Of a stretch of 64,000 nt of DNA, positions 19,363 through 28,131 are shown in pieces. The DNA is taken from contig JAXMDT010000002.1 of the NCBI GenBank assembly GCA_046348685.1, positions 153,335-217,334 of the forward strand. The letters are read 5' to 3'. This DNA comes from JAXMDT01 sp046348685 (GTDB lineage: Bacteria > Pseudomonadota > Alphaproteobacteria > Rickettsiales > UBA998). Positions within the stretch are counted from its first letter, which is position 1, and each line of letters opens with the position of its first letter. A program made the position numbers and the translations under genes. The notes below the pieces were generated by a model. That model had not been told where the DNA came from. It saw only the letters and a list, made by a program, of their open reading frames with translations, and did not search any database.

Positions 19363-22300
19363 ATGAGCCACATTATTGACAAACTGACCTTCTTCAAACG
19401 TGAGACCGAGTCATTCTCGGAAGGGCATGGTGTCATGACCGACGAGTCACGCGGCTGGGAACAGGCTTATCGTAGCCGCTGGCAACACGATAAAATTGTG
19501 CGCTCAACCCATGGCGTGAACTGCACGGGCTCCTGCAGTTGGAAGATCTATGTCAAGAACGGCCTTGTGACATGGGAAACTCAGCAGACGGATTACCCGC
19601 GCACACGCCCAGATATGCCCAACCACGAGCCGCGTGGTTGCTCGCGTGGAGCAAGCTATTCCTGGTATCTCTACAGCGCCAACCGCATGAAATACCCACT
19701 GGTGCGCAGCCGTCTGCTCAAAGCATGGCGTGCCGCAAAAGTGATTGCCAAAGACCCGGTAAATGCATGGGAGTCGATTGTCAGCAATGAAGCTACTCGC
19801 AAATCGTATCAGCAGGTGCGTGGTAAGGGCGGTTTCGTGCGCGCCGATTGGGAAGAAGTGAATGAGATCATCGCGGCAGCAAACGTTTACACCGCTAAAA
19901 AACACGGCCCTGACCGCATTATCGGCTTCTCGCCCATCCCCGCCATGTCGATGGTGTCCTATGCGGCGGGCAGCCGTTACCTGTCACTCATCGGCGGCGT
20001 GTGCATGAGCTTTTACGACTGGTATTGCGATTTGCCGCCATCCTCCCCACAAACCTGGGGTGAGCAGACGGACGTACCAGAATCCGCCGACTGGTATAAC
20101 TCGAACTTCATTATCGCGTGGGGTTCTAACGTACCGCAGACCCGCACACCCGATGCCCACTTCTTTACTGAAGTGCGCTATAAAGGCGCAAAAACTGTCG
20201 CCGTTACGCCCGATTATTCCGAAGTCGCCAAGCTGGCTGACCTCTGGATGCACCCCAAACAAGGCACTGATGCCGCGCTCGCCATGGCAATGGGGCATGT
20301 GATTCTCAAAGAGTGGCACGTCGCGGGCAAGAGCGATTATTTCGATGATTACTGCCGCATGTATACCGATATGCCATTCCTCGTGCGCATGGTGAAGAAG
20401 GGCGGCGCATATGTGCCGGAACGCATGATCCGAGCGTCAGACTTCGCAGATAACCTGAAAGCAGAGAATAATCCTGACTGGAAACCCGTTATCATGTGCG
20501 GTCACGCAGAAAAAGTGCGTGTGCCCAATGGCACCATCGGCTCGCGCTGGGGGCAGAAAGGCAAATGGAACCTTGAACCGAAAGACGAAGTGACGGGCGA
20601 AGAACTCTGGCCGCTACTGACGTTAAAAGAGCATAGCAAGCATGAAATTGGTTCGGTTTCTTTCCCATATTTCGGCAATATCGAGCATGAGCATTTCAAC
20701 AGCACCGACCATGCCAGCGTGCTAAACCGCAACGCACCTATCCTGAAGCTCAAACTGAAAGAAGGCGATGCTTATGTCGCCACGGTTTATGACCTGTTCA
20801 TTGCTAACTATGGCGTGGATCGTGGCTTTGGCGGCGGCAACGTGGCCAGCTCGTTCGATGACGATGTGCCCTACACCCCCGCTTGGCAGGAGAAAATTAC
20901 CGGCGTGAAGCGTGAGCATGTGATTAACGTGGCGCGCCAGTTCGCTGAAAATGCGCATAAAACCCACGGCAAATCCATGGTCATCATCGGCGCGGCGATG
21001 AACCACTGGTATCATATGGATATGAACTACCGCGCTATCATCAACATGCTGGTGATGTGCGGCTGTATCGGCAAATCCGGTGGTGGCTGGAGTCATTACG
21101 TGGGGCAGGAAAAATTGCGTCCGCAAACGGGATGGGTGCCACTGGCCTTTGCGACGGACTGGAACCGCCCACCACGCCAGCAGAATTCCACCTCGTTCTT
21201 CTATGCGCACACCGACCAGTGGCGTTATGAGCGGCTGAAGATGGAAGAAATTCTCTCGCCGCTGGAAGATAACCCCGAATGGAAAGAGTTATCGTTTATC
21301 GATTGCAACGTGCGTTCTGAGCGCATGGGCTGGCTGCCGTCTGCCCCGCAGTTGGAGCGTAACCCACTTGAAATAGGTGCAATCATCAAGAAATCAGGCC
21401 GCAATGTGGGTGAGGCTGTTGCCGAAGGTCTAAAGTCAGGCGACCTGAAACTCTCCTGCAATGACCCGGATGCACCACAGAACTGGCCACGAAACATGTT
21501 CGTCTGGCGCTCGAATATTCTCGGCTCCAGCGGCAAAGGGCATGAATATTTCCTGAAGCATCTGCTCGGCACTAGCCACGGCGTGCAAGGCGTTGACCTC
21601 GGCAAGTTTGGCGGCACCAAGCCGAAAGATGTTGTGTGGCACGATGAAGCGCCAGAAGGCAAACTTGATCTGCTGGTGACGCTCGATTTCCGCATGTCCA
21701 CCACCTGCATGTACTCTGATATCGTGCTGCCGACCGCAACTTGGTACGAAAAGAACGACCTCAATACCTCGGATATGCATCCGTTTATTCACCCGCTTTC
21801 GGCAGCGGTTGATCCGGCGTGGGAATCACGTAGCGACTGGGATATTTACAAAGGCATCGCCAAAAAATTCTCTGAACTATGTGTTGGGCATCTTGGTGTC
21901 GAGCAGGATGTGGTGATGAACCCCATTAAGCACGATACAGCGAATGAAATCGCACAGCCGTTTGATGTGAAAGATTGGAAGAAAGGCGAATGCGAGCCCA
22001 TTCCTGGCAAAACCATGCCGAATGTGTTCCTCGTCGAGCGTGATTATCCCAACACCTATAAAAAATTCACTTCGCTGGGGCCGTTGCTCGCTAAACTCGG
22101 CAATGGCGGCAAAGGTATCGGGTGGAATACCGAGGATGAGCTGAAGCTGCTGGGCGAACTAAATTACACCGTGACAGAGGAAGGTGTATCGAAAGGCCTG
22201 CCGCGCATTGAATCAGCGATTGATGCGGCGGAAGTCATCCTGACGCTCGCACCAGAAACCAACGGCCATGTAGCGGTGAAATCATGGAAGGCGTTGGGCG

Positions 22301-23139
22301 AAGCCACGGGCCGCGAACATGCACACCTTGCCGACACACGCGAAGATGAAAAAATCCGCTTCCGTGATGTGCAGGCGCAGCCGAGAAAGATTATCTCCTC
22401 GCCGACTTGGAGCGGGATCGAATCTGAACATGTCAGCTACACAGCGGGCTACACCAACGTGCATGAGCTGATTCCGTGGCGCACACTCACTGGCCGTCAG
22501 CAGCTTTATCAGGATCATAGCTGGATGCGTGCATTCGGTGAATCTCTCTGCGTGTACAAACCGCCGGTGGATTTGAAAACAACCGAGAGCGTGATCGAGA
22601 AATTCGGCAAAGGCCGCAAACAGGTGCTGCTGAACTTCATCACTCCTCACCAGAAATGGGGCATTCACTCGACTTATACGGACAACCTGTTGCTGCTCAC
22701 ACTTTCGCGCGGCGGGCCGATTGTCTGGATTTCGGAGATTGATGCCAAGAAAATCGGCGTGATCGATAACGATTGGGTCGAGGCTTACAATACCAACGGT
22801 GCGCTTACAGCCCGTGCGGTGGTCAGCCAGCGTGTGCCAGAAGGAATGATTCTGATGTATCACGCGCAGGAGAAAATCGTGAACGTGCCGGGTAGCGAAA
22901 TCACTGGCCTGCGTGGTGGCATTCACAACTCCGTCACCCGCACGGTGCTCAAGCCAACTCACATGATCGGTGGCTATGCCCAGCTTGCCTATGATTTCAA
23001 TTACTACGGCACAGTGGGCTGTAACCGCGATGAATTCATTATTCTGCGCAAAATGGAGAAAGTGGACTGGATGAACGAAGATAATTATGGCGCGGCTCTG
23101 GGCGGTGAAATGCCCCGACTCGAAGCGACAGTGAAATAG
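19363..23139 (+). CDS. narG: Respiratory nitrate reductase alpha subunit
   Basis: NarG has 1258 residues, close to E. coli NarG (1247). It is the cytoplasmic molybdo-bis-MGD subunit that reduces nitrate to nitrite. The N-terminus has the H-x3-C-x3-C...C FS0 cluster ligands (HGVNCTGSCSWK, then EPRGCSRG). GEQTDVPESADWYNS includes the Asp Mo ligand and is preceded by YDWYCDLPPSSPQTW. The C-terminal domain has HSTYTDN and GGIHNSV. No Tat signal is present, consistent with a cytoplasmic Nar rather than a periplasmic Nap or archaeal enzyme. The gene is intact over 3.8 kb, which argues for selection on function. Confidence 0.98.
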   Translation: MSHIIDKLTFFKRETESFSEGHGVMTDESRGWEQAYRSRWQHDKIVRSTHGVNCTGSCSWKIYVKNGLVTWETQQTDYPRTRPDMPNHEPRGCSRGASYSWYLYSANRMKYPLVRSRLLKAWRAAKVIAKDPVNAWESIVSNEATRKSYQQVRGKGGFVRADWEEVNEIIAAANVYTAKKHGPDRIIGFSPIPAMSMVSYAAGSRYLSLIGGVCMSFYDWYCDLPPSSPQTWGEQTDVPESADWYNSNFIIAWGSNVPQTRTPDAHFFTEVRYKGAKTVAVTPDYSEVAKLADLWMHPKQGTDAALAMAMGHVILKEWHVAGKSDYFDDYCRMYTDMPFLVRMVKKGGAYVPERMIRASDFADNLKAENNPDWKPVIMCGHAEKVRVPNGTIGSRWGQKGKWNLEPKDEVTGEELWPLLTLKEHSKHEIGSVSFPYFGNIEHEHFNSTDHASVLNRNAPILKLKLKEGDAYVATVYDLFIANYGVDRGFGGGNVASSFDDDVPYTPAWQEKITGVKREHVINVARQFAENAHKTHGKSMVIIGAAMNHWYHMDMNYRAIINMLVMCGCIGKSGGGWSHYVGQEKLRPQTGWVPLAFATDWNRPPRQQNSTSFFYAHTDQWRYERLKMEEILSPLEDNPEWKELSFIDCNVRSERMGWLPSAPQLERNPLEIGAIIKKSGRNVGEAVAEGLKSGDLKLSCNDPDAPQNWPRNMFVWRSNILGSSGKGHEYFLKHLLGTSHGVQGVDLGKFGGTKPKDVVWHDEAPEGKLDLLVTLDFRMSTTCMYSDIVLPTATWYEKNDLNTSDMHPFIHPLSAAVDPAWESRSDWDIYKGIAKKFSELCVGHLGVEQDVVMNPIKHDTANEIAQPFDVKDWKKGECEPIPGKTMPNVFLVERDYPNTYKKFTSLGPLLAKLGNGGKGIGWNTEDELKLLGELNYTVTEEGVSKGLPRIESAIDAAEVILTLAPETNGHVAVKSWKALGEATGREHAHLADTREDEKIRFRDVQAQPRKIISSPTWSGIESEHVSYTAGYTNVHELIPWRTLTGRQQLYQDHSWMRAFGESLCVYKPPVDLKTTESVIEKFGKGRKQVLLNFITPHQKWGIHSTYTDNLLLLTLSRGGPIVWISEIDAKKIGVIDNDWVEAYNTNGALTARAVVSQRVPEGMILMYHAQEKIVNVPGSEITGLRGGIHNSVTRTVLKPTHMIGGYAQLAYDFNYYGTVGCNRDEFIILRKMEKVDWMNEDNYGAALGGEMPRLEATVK

Positions 23140-23149
23140 GAGAAACCCC

Positions 23150-24676
23150 ATGAAAGTAAGAGCACAAATTGGCATGGTGTTGAACCTCGATAAATGTATC
23201 GGCTGTCACACCTGTTCGGTCACCTGCAAAAACGTATGGACGTCGCGTCGTGGCGTGGAATACGCGTGGTTCAACAACGTCGAAACCAAACCCGGTATTG
23301 GCTACCCCAAAGACTGGGAGAATCAGGATCGCTGGAAAGGCGGCTGGGAGCGTAAAGCTAATGGCAAGATTCAGCCTAAACAGGGTGGAAAATGGCGTAC
23401 GCTGGCGAACATTTTCGCCAACCCCAACCTGCCGTCTATCGACGATTATTACGAACCATTCACCTTCGATTATGAGCATCTGCATAAATCACCCGAAGCG
23501 AAGACCATGCCAACGGCACGGCCTGTATCAGTGATTACAGGGAAAAAGATGGATAAGATCGTCGGCGGGCCAAACTGGGAGGAAATTCTTGGCGGTGAGT
23601 TTGAACATCGCAGCAAGGATTACAACTTCGAGAACGTGCAAAAGGAGATGTACGGTCAGTTTGAAAACACTTTCATGATGTATTTGCCACGCCTCTGCGA
23701 ACACTGCCTTAATCCTGCCTGTGTTGCATCCTGCCCATCGGGTGCGATCTACAAACGTGAGGAAGACGGCATTGTCCTGATCGATCAGGACAAATGTCGT
23801 GGCTGGCGCATGTGCGTATCGGCATGTCCCTACAAGAAGATTTACTTCAACTGGGAATCGGGCAAATCCGAAAAGTGCACTTTCTGCTACCCACGAATCG
23901 AAAACGGTGAGCCGACCGTATGCTCCGAAACCTGCGTAGGCCGTATCCGCTATCTCGGTGTGCTGTTGTATGATGCCGATAAAATCGAGGCTGCAGCTTC
24001 GGTGCAGGATGAGCAGAATCTTTATCATGCACAGCTTGAGATGTTCCTTGATCCAAACGACGAGCAAGTCATCAAGGCCGCACGCGCCGAAGGAATTCCC
24101 GAAAGCTGGCTGGAAGCTGCACGCCGCTCTCCCGTTTATAAAATGGCGATGGAATGGAAGATTGCATTCCCACTGCACCCAGAATATCGCACCTTGCCGA
24201 TGGTCTGGTACATCCCACCGCTTTCACCGATCCAGAACGCCGCAGCCAGTGGTGATATGGGCATGAACGGCGTGATTCCTGACGTGAAAAGCCTGCGTAT
24301 TCCATTAACTTACCTTGCCAACCTTCTGACATCGGGGGAAGAAAAGCCTGTACGTGTGGCGCTGGAGCGTATGTTGGCCATGCGCGCCTATATGCGTGAC
24401 CGCCACGTCGATGGGGTGAATAATCTCGAGCTTCTCTCGCAAGTCAGCCTGTCGCAAGAGATGGTCGAAGATCTGTACCGCTACATGGCGATTGCGAATT
24501 ATGAAGATCGTTATGTCATCCCCACTTCACACCGCGAATATGCGGAAGAAGCCTTCAATATCCGTTCCGGTTGTGGTTTCAGCTTCGGTAATGGCTGCTC
24601 CGGCGGCAATTCCGAAGCGCAAATGTTCGGCAAACCCAAACGCAAGAACCTGTTCGGAGGCACCCATGCAAGCTAA
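23150..24676 (+). CDS. narH: Respiratory nitrate reductase beta subunit
   Basis: NarH has 508 residues and carries the four Fe-S clusters that pass electrons from NarI to NarG. The cysteine sets are CIGCHTCSVTCKNVW, CEHCLNPACVASCP, CRGWRMCVSACP (Trp in place of one Cys, as expected for the [3Fe-4S] cluster) and CTFCYPRIENGEPTVCSETC. The tail has GCGFSFGNGCSGG, common in this NarH type. The start lies 10 bp after narG with AGGAG upstream, and the end overlaps narJ by 11 bp. Confidence 0.98.
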   Translation: MKVRAQIGMVLNLDKCIGCHTCSVTCKNVWTSRRGVEYAWFNNVETKPGIGYPKDWENQDRWKGGWERKANGKIQPKQGGKWRTLANIFANPNLPSIDDYYEPFTFDYEHLHKSPEAKTMPTARPVSVITGKKMDKIVGGPNWEEILGGEFEHRSKDYNFENVQKEMYGQFENTFMMYLPRLCEHCLNPACVASCPSGAIYKREEDGIVLIDQDKCRGWRMCVSACPYKKIYFNWESGKSEKCTFCYPRIENGEPTVCSETCVGRIRYLGVLLYDADKIEAAASVQDEQNLYHAQLEMFLDPNDEQVIKAARAEGIPESWLEAARRSPVYKMAMEWKIAFPLHPEYRTLPMVWYIPPLSPIQNAAASGDMGMNGVIPDVKSLRIPLTYLANLLTSGEEKPVRVALERMLAMRAYMRDRHVDGVNNLELLSQVSLSQEMVEDLYRYMAIANYEDRYVIPTSHREYAEEAFNIRSGCGFSFGNGCSGGNSEAQMFGKPKRKNLFGGTHAS

Positions 24677-25382
24677 AACCTTCAAGGCATTGGGTATCCT
24701 GCTATGGTATCCGAACGAGGAATGGCTGACTGGCGCTGCCGATGTGTGCGACCTGATCGAGCAAGAAGCGCTGGTGAGCAAGGAGCAACTAGCTAATCTA
24801 CGCTCGCTGGTCGCCCAGCTTCAGGAATCAGATATGCTCGATCTGCAGGAAGAATATGTGGATACGTTCGACCGTGTGCGCTCGCTCTCGCTGCATCTGT
24901 TCGAGCATGTGCATGGTGATTCACGGGATCGTGGGCAAGCAATGGTTGATCTGGCTGAGCGTTACAAGGAGCTAGGATTCTCCCTTGCTGCCAGTGAGTT
25001 GCCGGATTACCTGCCAGTGTTCCTCGAATATCTTTCGATGTTGCCGAAGGAAGAAGCCCTCGAAGAACTCACCAATACGGGGCATATCCTTGCTGCGCTG
25101 GGCAAGCGTCTGGCCGAACGGGGCAGCCCATATAGCGTAGTATTGGATACGCTCACGGTAATGGCTGGTAAAATGCCAGAAAAAGTTGAGCGCAAGGAAC
25201 CTGTAGTGGTGAATTTCGAGCAACTCGACAAGGAATGGGAAGAAAAGCCGATTGATTTCCTTGGCGCAGAAGCTCCCAAAACGGGCGGTTGTGGCGGAAA
25301 CGGCGGCGGATGTGGCAGTGGCGGATGCGGTGGCGGCACACAGCATCCCCAACAAAAAATGATGCAAGGAGCAAGACCATGA
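24666..25382 (+). CDS. narJ: Nitrate reductase molybdenum-cofactor assembly chaperone with Gly/Cys tail
   Basis: The 238-residue helical TorD/NarJ-family chaperone binds apo-NarG for cofactor insertion. Family signatures are ALGILLWYPNEEW, EEYVDTFDRVRSLSLHLFEH and LPDYLPVFLEYLSML. Unusually, it ends in a Gly/Cys-rich tail (about residues 205-225) with four cysteines spaced by glycines (GGCGGN, GGGCGSGGCGGG), which could bind a metal. The start at 24666 overlaps narH by 11 bp; the end overlaps narI as ATGA. Confidence 0.93.
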   Translation: MQAKTFKALGILLWYPNEEWLTGAADVCDLIEQEALVSKEQLANLRSLVAQLQESDMLDLQEEYVDTFDRVRSLSLHLFEHVHGDSRDRGQAMVDLAERYKELGFSLAASELPDYLPVFLEYLSMLPKEEALEELTNTGHILAALGKRLAERGSPYSVVLDTLTVMAGKMPEKVERKEPVVVNFEQLDKEWEEKPIDFLGAEAPKTGGCGGNGGGCGSGGCGGGTQHPQQKMMQGARP

Positions 25383-26068
25383 GCGATTACTACTATTCCT
25401 TCTTTTTCGGCATGTACCCTTACATCTGCCTGACGATTTTTGTGCTTGGCACGCTTATTCGCTACGACCGTGAGCAATATAGCTGGCGAGCTTCGTCGAG
25501 TCAGTTGCTGGCCGACAAAGGCCTAAAAATTGGCAATGTGATGTTTCATATCGGTGTCATCTTTATCTTTTTCGGGCATCTGGTGGGTCTGCTCACGCCA
25601 CATGCGGTGTATGAGCATTTCATCACTGCCGAGCAGAAGCAATTGCTGGCAATTATTGCAGGAGGCATTGCAGGGACAATTGGGTTTATCGGTCTGACCA
25701 TTCTGGTGTTTCGCCGCATGTTTGTGGCTCGCATCCGTGCTACCAGCAGCAAAAGCGATATTGCCGTGGTCTTTATCTTCTGGGTACAGATCACTCTCGG
25801 AATGATCACAATCCCATTCTCATTGTCGCACCATGACGCGGGGATTATGATCCAGCTCTCCGAATGGGCGCAACATATTGTTACTTTCCGTAGCGGTGCA
25901 TCAGAATTCATCAAAGGAACAGACTGGCCGTTTCAGGTGCATCTGATCCTCGGCATGACAATTTTTCTGATCTTCCCGTTCACTCGCCTCGTGCATATCT
26001 TGAGCGCGCCGGTGAAGTATATCGGTAGACCATATCAGGTGGTTCGTAGTCGTGAGGCTCGCAGATAA
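25379..26068 (+). CDS. narI: Respiratory nitrate reductase gamma subunit (cytochrome b)
   Basis: NarI has 229 residues and five membrane helices. It anchors NarGH and oxidises quinol through two b haems. The haem ligand histidines lie in MFHIGVIFIFFGHLVGL (first pair) and in PFQVHLILGMTIFLIFPFTR LVH (second pair). The N-terminal FFFGMYPYICLTIFVLG is the first helix. It overlaps narJ by 4 bp and the next gene by 1 bp, which completes a tightly packed narGHJI order. Confidence 0.97.
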   Translation: MSDYYYSFFFGMYPYICLTIFVLGTLIRYDREQYSWRASSSQLLADKGLKIGNVMFHIGVIFIFFGHLVGLLTPHAVYEHFITAEQKQLLAIIAGGIAGTIGFIGLTILVFRRMFVARIRATSSKSDIAVVFIFWVQITLGMITIPFSLSHHDAGIMIQLSEWAQHIVTFRSGASEFIKGTDWPFQVHLILGMTIFLIFPFTRLVHILSAPVKYIGRPYQVVRSREARR

Positions 26069-26538
26069 TGCCACTCTATGTCAACAACACCGAGATCACA
26101 GATGAGCAGGTATTTGCCGAGATGCAATATCATCCCGCATCTTCTCTACCCGAAGCACAGGAAAAAGCCGCACAGGCACTGGCGATTCGGGAACTTCTGT
26201 TGCAGGAAGCGGCGCGGTTAGGAATAACCGCGCCGGATGCTTCAGCTACACAGGAAACACAGGAAGATTATGTTATCAGCCGCCTGCTGGAGCAGGAAGT
26301 GGTGACGCCTGAGCCTGATGAGGTAACCTGCCAGCGTTACTACGAACAGAACCGCAAAACCTTCCACGATACGGAGGGAAATCTGGTGCTGTTTGAGTAT
26401 GTTCAGACAACTATCGCTGCCTATCTCAAAGAGGCGTCATGGCAGATGGCGGTGAAGCAGTATCTGAAGGTGTTGGTAGGAAAAGCGCGTATCGCCGGGA
26501 TTCATCTGGAGGGGGCAGATAGTCCTCTGGTGCAGTAA
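26068..26538 (+). CDS. Nar-linked PPIase-like protein lacking the catalytic core
   Basis: This 156-residue product has its ATG overlapping the narI stop by one base, so it is part of the operon. The N-terminal half resembles the SurA/NifM-like chaperone helices of the parvulin family genes that often follow narI (AIRELLLQEAARLGI; ISRLLEQEV; CQRYYEQNRKTF). The C-terminal part matches their end (QYLKVLVGKARIAGIHLEGA, then SPLVQ). The roughly 90-residue rotamase domain normally found between these parts is absent, and the frame stays open across the junction. I infer an internal deletion that leaves a chaperone without isomerase activity. Confidence 0.65.
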   Translation: MPLYVNNTEITDEQVFAEMQYHPASSLPEAQEKAAQALAIRELLLQEAARLGITAPDASATQETQEDYVISRLLEQEVVTPEPDEVTCQRYYEQNRKTFHDTEGNLVLFEYVQTTIAAYLKEASWQMAVKQYLKVLVGKARIAGIHLEGADSPLVQ

Positions 26539-26574
26539 CGGCGCGCATCGTAGTAGCACAGTAAGTGCCCGTCA

Positions 26575-26588
26575 TTGATCTGAATCAA
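26575..26588. promoter_or_regulatory. FNR/DNR box, perfect
   Basis: TTGAT-CTGA-ATCAA is centred about 71 bp before the ATG at 26653, which favours that start over the ATG at 26614 (upstream of the predicted transcription start near 26623). Confidence 0.8.
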
Positions 26589-26652
26589 TGACTTTTTCTT
26601 CTTTTAGCTCAGTATGGTAGAGGTGAGGTTCTATCCAGAAAGGCAGGTTCTT

Positions 26653-26901
26653 ATGAGAGAAGATGCTGAAAATACGGCGATGCGGGTGGGATTAGCGCTG
26701 GCGGTGGATATATGTCCCGGCTGCGCTCACACAGATCGAAGCGTGACACCGCGCAATTACTGCCGAGGGCAGAAGCCTTGTCCGATGTTTCATCCAGATA
26801 ATTTTTACTACGATAAAGAGATGCACCGCTTCTGGTGTCACAACTGGGTGGACTCAAGGGGACACGAGAAGCCTCAGGCAGGCTCTGTGTTATGCGGCTA
26901 A
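26653..26901 (+). CDS. Small cysteine-rich protein, FNR/DNR-controlled
   Basis: This 82-residue soluble protein has six cysteines, the first five in the order C-x2-C-x12-C-x5-C-x18-C and the last near the C-terminus (SVLCG). Histidines and aromatic residues surround the later ones (PMFHPDNFYYDKEMHRFWCH). The pattern suggests a zinc or iron-sulfur site. I do not recognise the family. An in-frame ATG at 26614 would add 13 residues but lies before the predicted promoter start. Its end overlaps the end of the convergent MarR gene by 12 bp. The perfect box upstream places it in the nitrate/NO regulon. Confidence 0.65.
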   Translation: MREDAENTAMRVGLALAVDICPGCAHTDRSVTPRNYCRGQKPCPMFHPDNFYYDKEMHRFWCHNWVDSRGHEKPQAGSVLCG

Positions 26902-27465
26902 AAGATGCTCCGGGCAATCAAGGCGGATGTCTTCCAGTTGCAGCGATTGCTGCAACAAATGGCAATAAGGCAGGCTTTTGCGCTTTTCATAATGCTGGCA
27001 GGTCAGGCACATCCGCAGCGGGATGATACTGGTTTTCTGTAAATGCCCAATAAGTAGCACCAAACCTTCCCATATCTTCTTGCGCTCTGTCGCTGAAGCG
27101 CTCGCGAGTGCTTCGTCAACACAGGCAGCAAGCGACCCAAGTTGTTGTAGCTGTGTGTGGCTGCTTGCCGTGAGGTGCAGTGAAAATACCCTGGCATCAC
27201 CAGAGGACTGTTTTTTGAGCAGCTTTTTATCCAGAAGCGTTTTCACCGCATCACTCACGGTTGCTTTGGTGACGCCAAATTCTTTTGCCAGGCACGACAC
27301 ATTATTGAGTGTTTGCGTATGAGAGGCGATAAACAGCATGATCTGTACTTGCAGAGGGCTTAAACCACATTGTTTGGCGTCGTCCCACAACGCAGCACGA
27401 AACAATGTTGATAGGCGTTCAATACCCATCGCTATTTTGGTATTTTCATTCACGCTCTTACTCAT
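26890..27465 (-). CDS. MarR-family regulator with a C-terminal four-cysteine motif
   Basis: This 191-residue protein has a MarR winged-helix core in its first ~140 residues (LSPLQVQIMLFIASHTQTLN; KEFGVTKATVSDAVKTLLDK; SSGDARVFSLHLT wing). It has a ~45-residue extension with C-x2-C-x11-C-x15-C ending in DCPEH. Four cysteines in such an arrangement could hold an Fe-S cluster or zinc and make DNA binding redox- or NO-dependent. The ATG at 27465 overlaps the DUF2024 stop as ATGA, which decides the start over an upstream codon at 27483. Its targets are unknown; an inverted repeat at 28096 is a candidate. Confidence 0.8.
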   Translation of the reverse strand: MSKSVNENTKIAMGIERLSTLFRAALWDDAKQCGLSPLQVQIMLFIASHTQTLNNVSCLAKEFGVTKATVSDAVKTLLDKKLLKKQSSGDARVFSLHLTASSHTQLQQLGSLAACVDEALASASATERKKIWEGLVLLIGHLQKTSIIPLRMCLTCQHYEKRKSLPYCHLLQQSLQLEDIRLDCPEHLLAA

Positions 27466-27734
27466 CGGTAGGGATTGGGGCATCCTTCCATTTGTAGAAT
27501 GTAATGCCCGGACTTGGCAATTTCCGCTTCAACAAAAGGAGGGGCATTTTCGCTATGGCAGAAATTACAACGCTCAGATACAAGCGCATCTGCGGCTTCG
27601 CCAATGGATTCTAAAAACGCCTGCGCATATTGCACAGCGGTTTCTTTGCTGCCGCCGCTGGGTAAGAACACATCAAAATGAAGGGTCTTTCCTGTGTTGG
27701 ATGTAGCATAGGTGTCGTATACGTCAATTTTCAT
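27462..27734 (-). CDS. DUF2024-family protein
   Basis: The 90-residue protein opens MKIDVYDTYATSNTGKTLHF and ends QMEGCPNP, both typical of DUF2024, a small fold of unknown function. The middle carries ERCNFCHSENAPPFVE, a CxxC-H motif that could bind a metal. It overlaps the MarR gene by 4 bp and lies 56 bp downstream of the thioredoxin-like gene, so the three are likely one transcript. Confidence 0.8.
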   Translation of the reverse strand: MKIDVYDTYATSNTGKTLHFDVFLPSGGSKETAVQYAQAFLESIGEAADALVSERCNFCHSENAPPFVEAEIAKSGHYILQMEGCPNPYR

Positions 27735-27790
27735 AGGGTGCCTCGCGGTAAGCAGCAGGCGGATGAGTGCTCCCCCGCCTGCTTGCGGTG

Positions 27791-28042
27791 TTATGCTACT
27801 GCTTTTTTTACATCATCCATGCTCGCACCATAATTGATATGCAGAACATTACCATCAATGACGAGTGCGGGAACTGACTTAACACCGGCTTTTTCAGCTT
27901 CAGCAATCCGGTCTTTGCCGCCTTGGGCAAAATGAACGACCTCTAGCTGGACTTTGCCACGATCAACAATATCGAGAACCTGTTGTTCGGCAGAAACGCA
28001 TACTGGGCAGCCAGCATGATAAAACACGGCTTTAGAAGACAT
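27791..28042 (-). CDS. Thioredoxin/glutaredoxin-like protein (CPVC)
   Basis: The 83-residue single-domain protein has a thioredoxin fold: KAVFYHAGCPVCVSAEQQVL has the CxxC active site after the first strand. VKSVPALVIDGNVLHINYGA has the cis-Pro (VPA) and the following strands. It is probably a cytosolic disulfide reductant or redox partner for the neighbouring cysteine-rich proteins. The start at 28042 follows GGAG by 7 bases; upstream in-frame codons to 28075 are less likely. It is the first gene of the minus-strand trio with DUF2024 and MarR. Confidence 0.75.
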   Translation of the reverse strand: MSSKAVFYHAGCPVCVSAEQQVLDIVDRGKVQLEVVHFAQGGKDRIAEAEKAGVKSVPALVIDGNVLHINYGASMDDVKKAVA

Positions 28043-28095
28043 AGATAACTCCATCGTTAATGAAAATCCCTGCATGATTGCTGGGGAGTCAATAA

Positions 28096-28110
28096 GTAAG
28101 GAGTCCTAAC
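28096..28110. promoter_or_regulatory. Inverted repeat, possible operator of the trx-DUF2024-marR operon
   Basis: GTAAGGAGTCCTAAC is a near-perfect 15-bp palindrome 54-68 bp upstream of the thioredoxin-like ATG. The size and symmetry suit a MarR dimer site, but binding is only inferred. Confidence 0.35.
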
Positions 28111-28131
28111 TATATTGTCAACCGGCTATCT

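Noticed and set aside
22282..23175. Long minus-strand frame opposite narG (297 codons)
   Set aside because: It is a mirror of the narG codon pattern; composition is His/Phe-rich without domain motifs.
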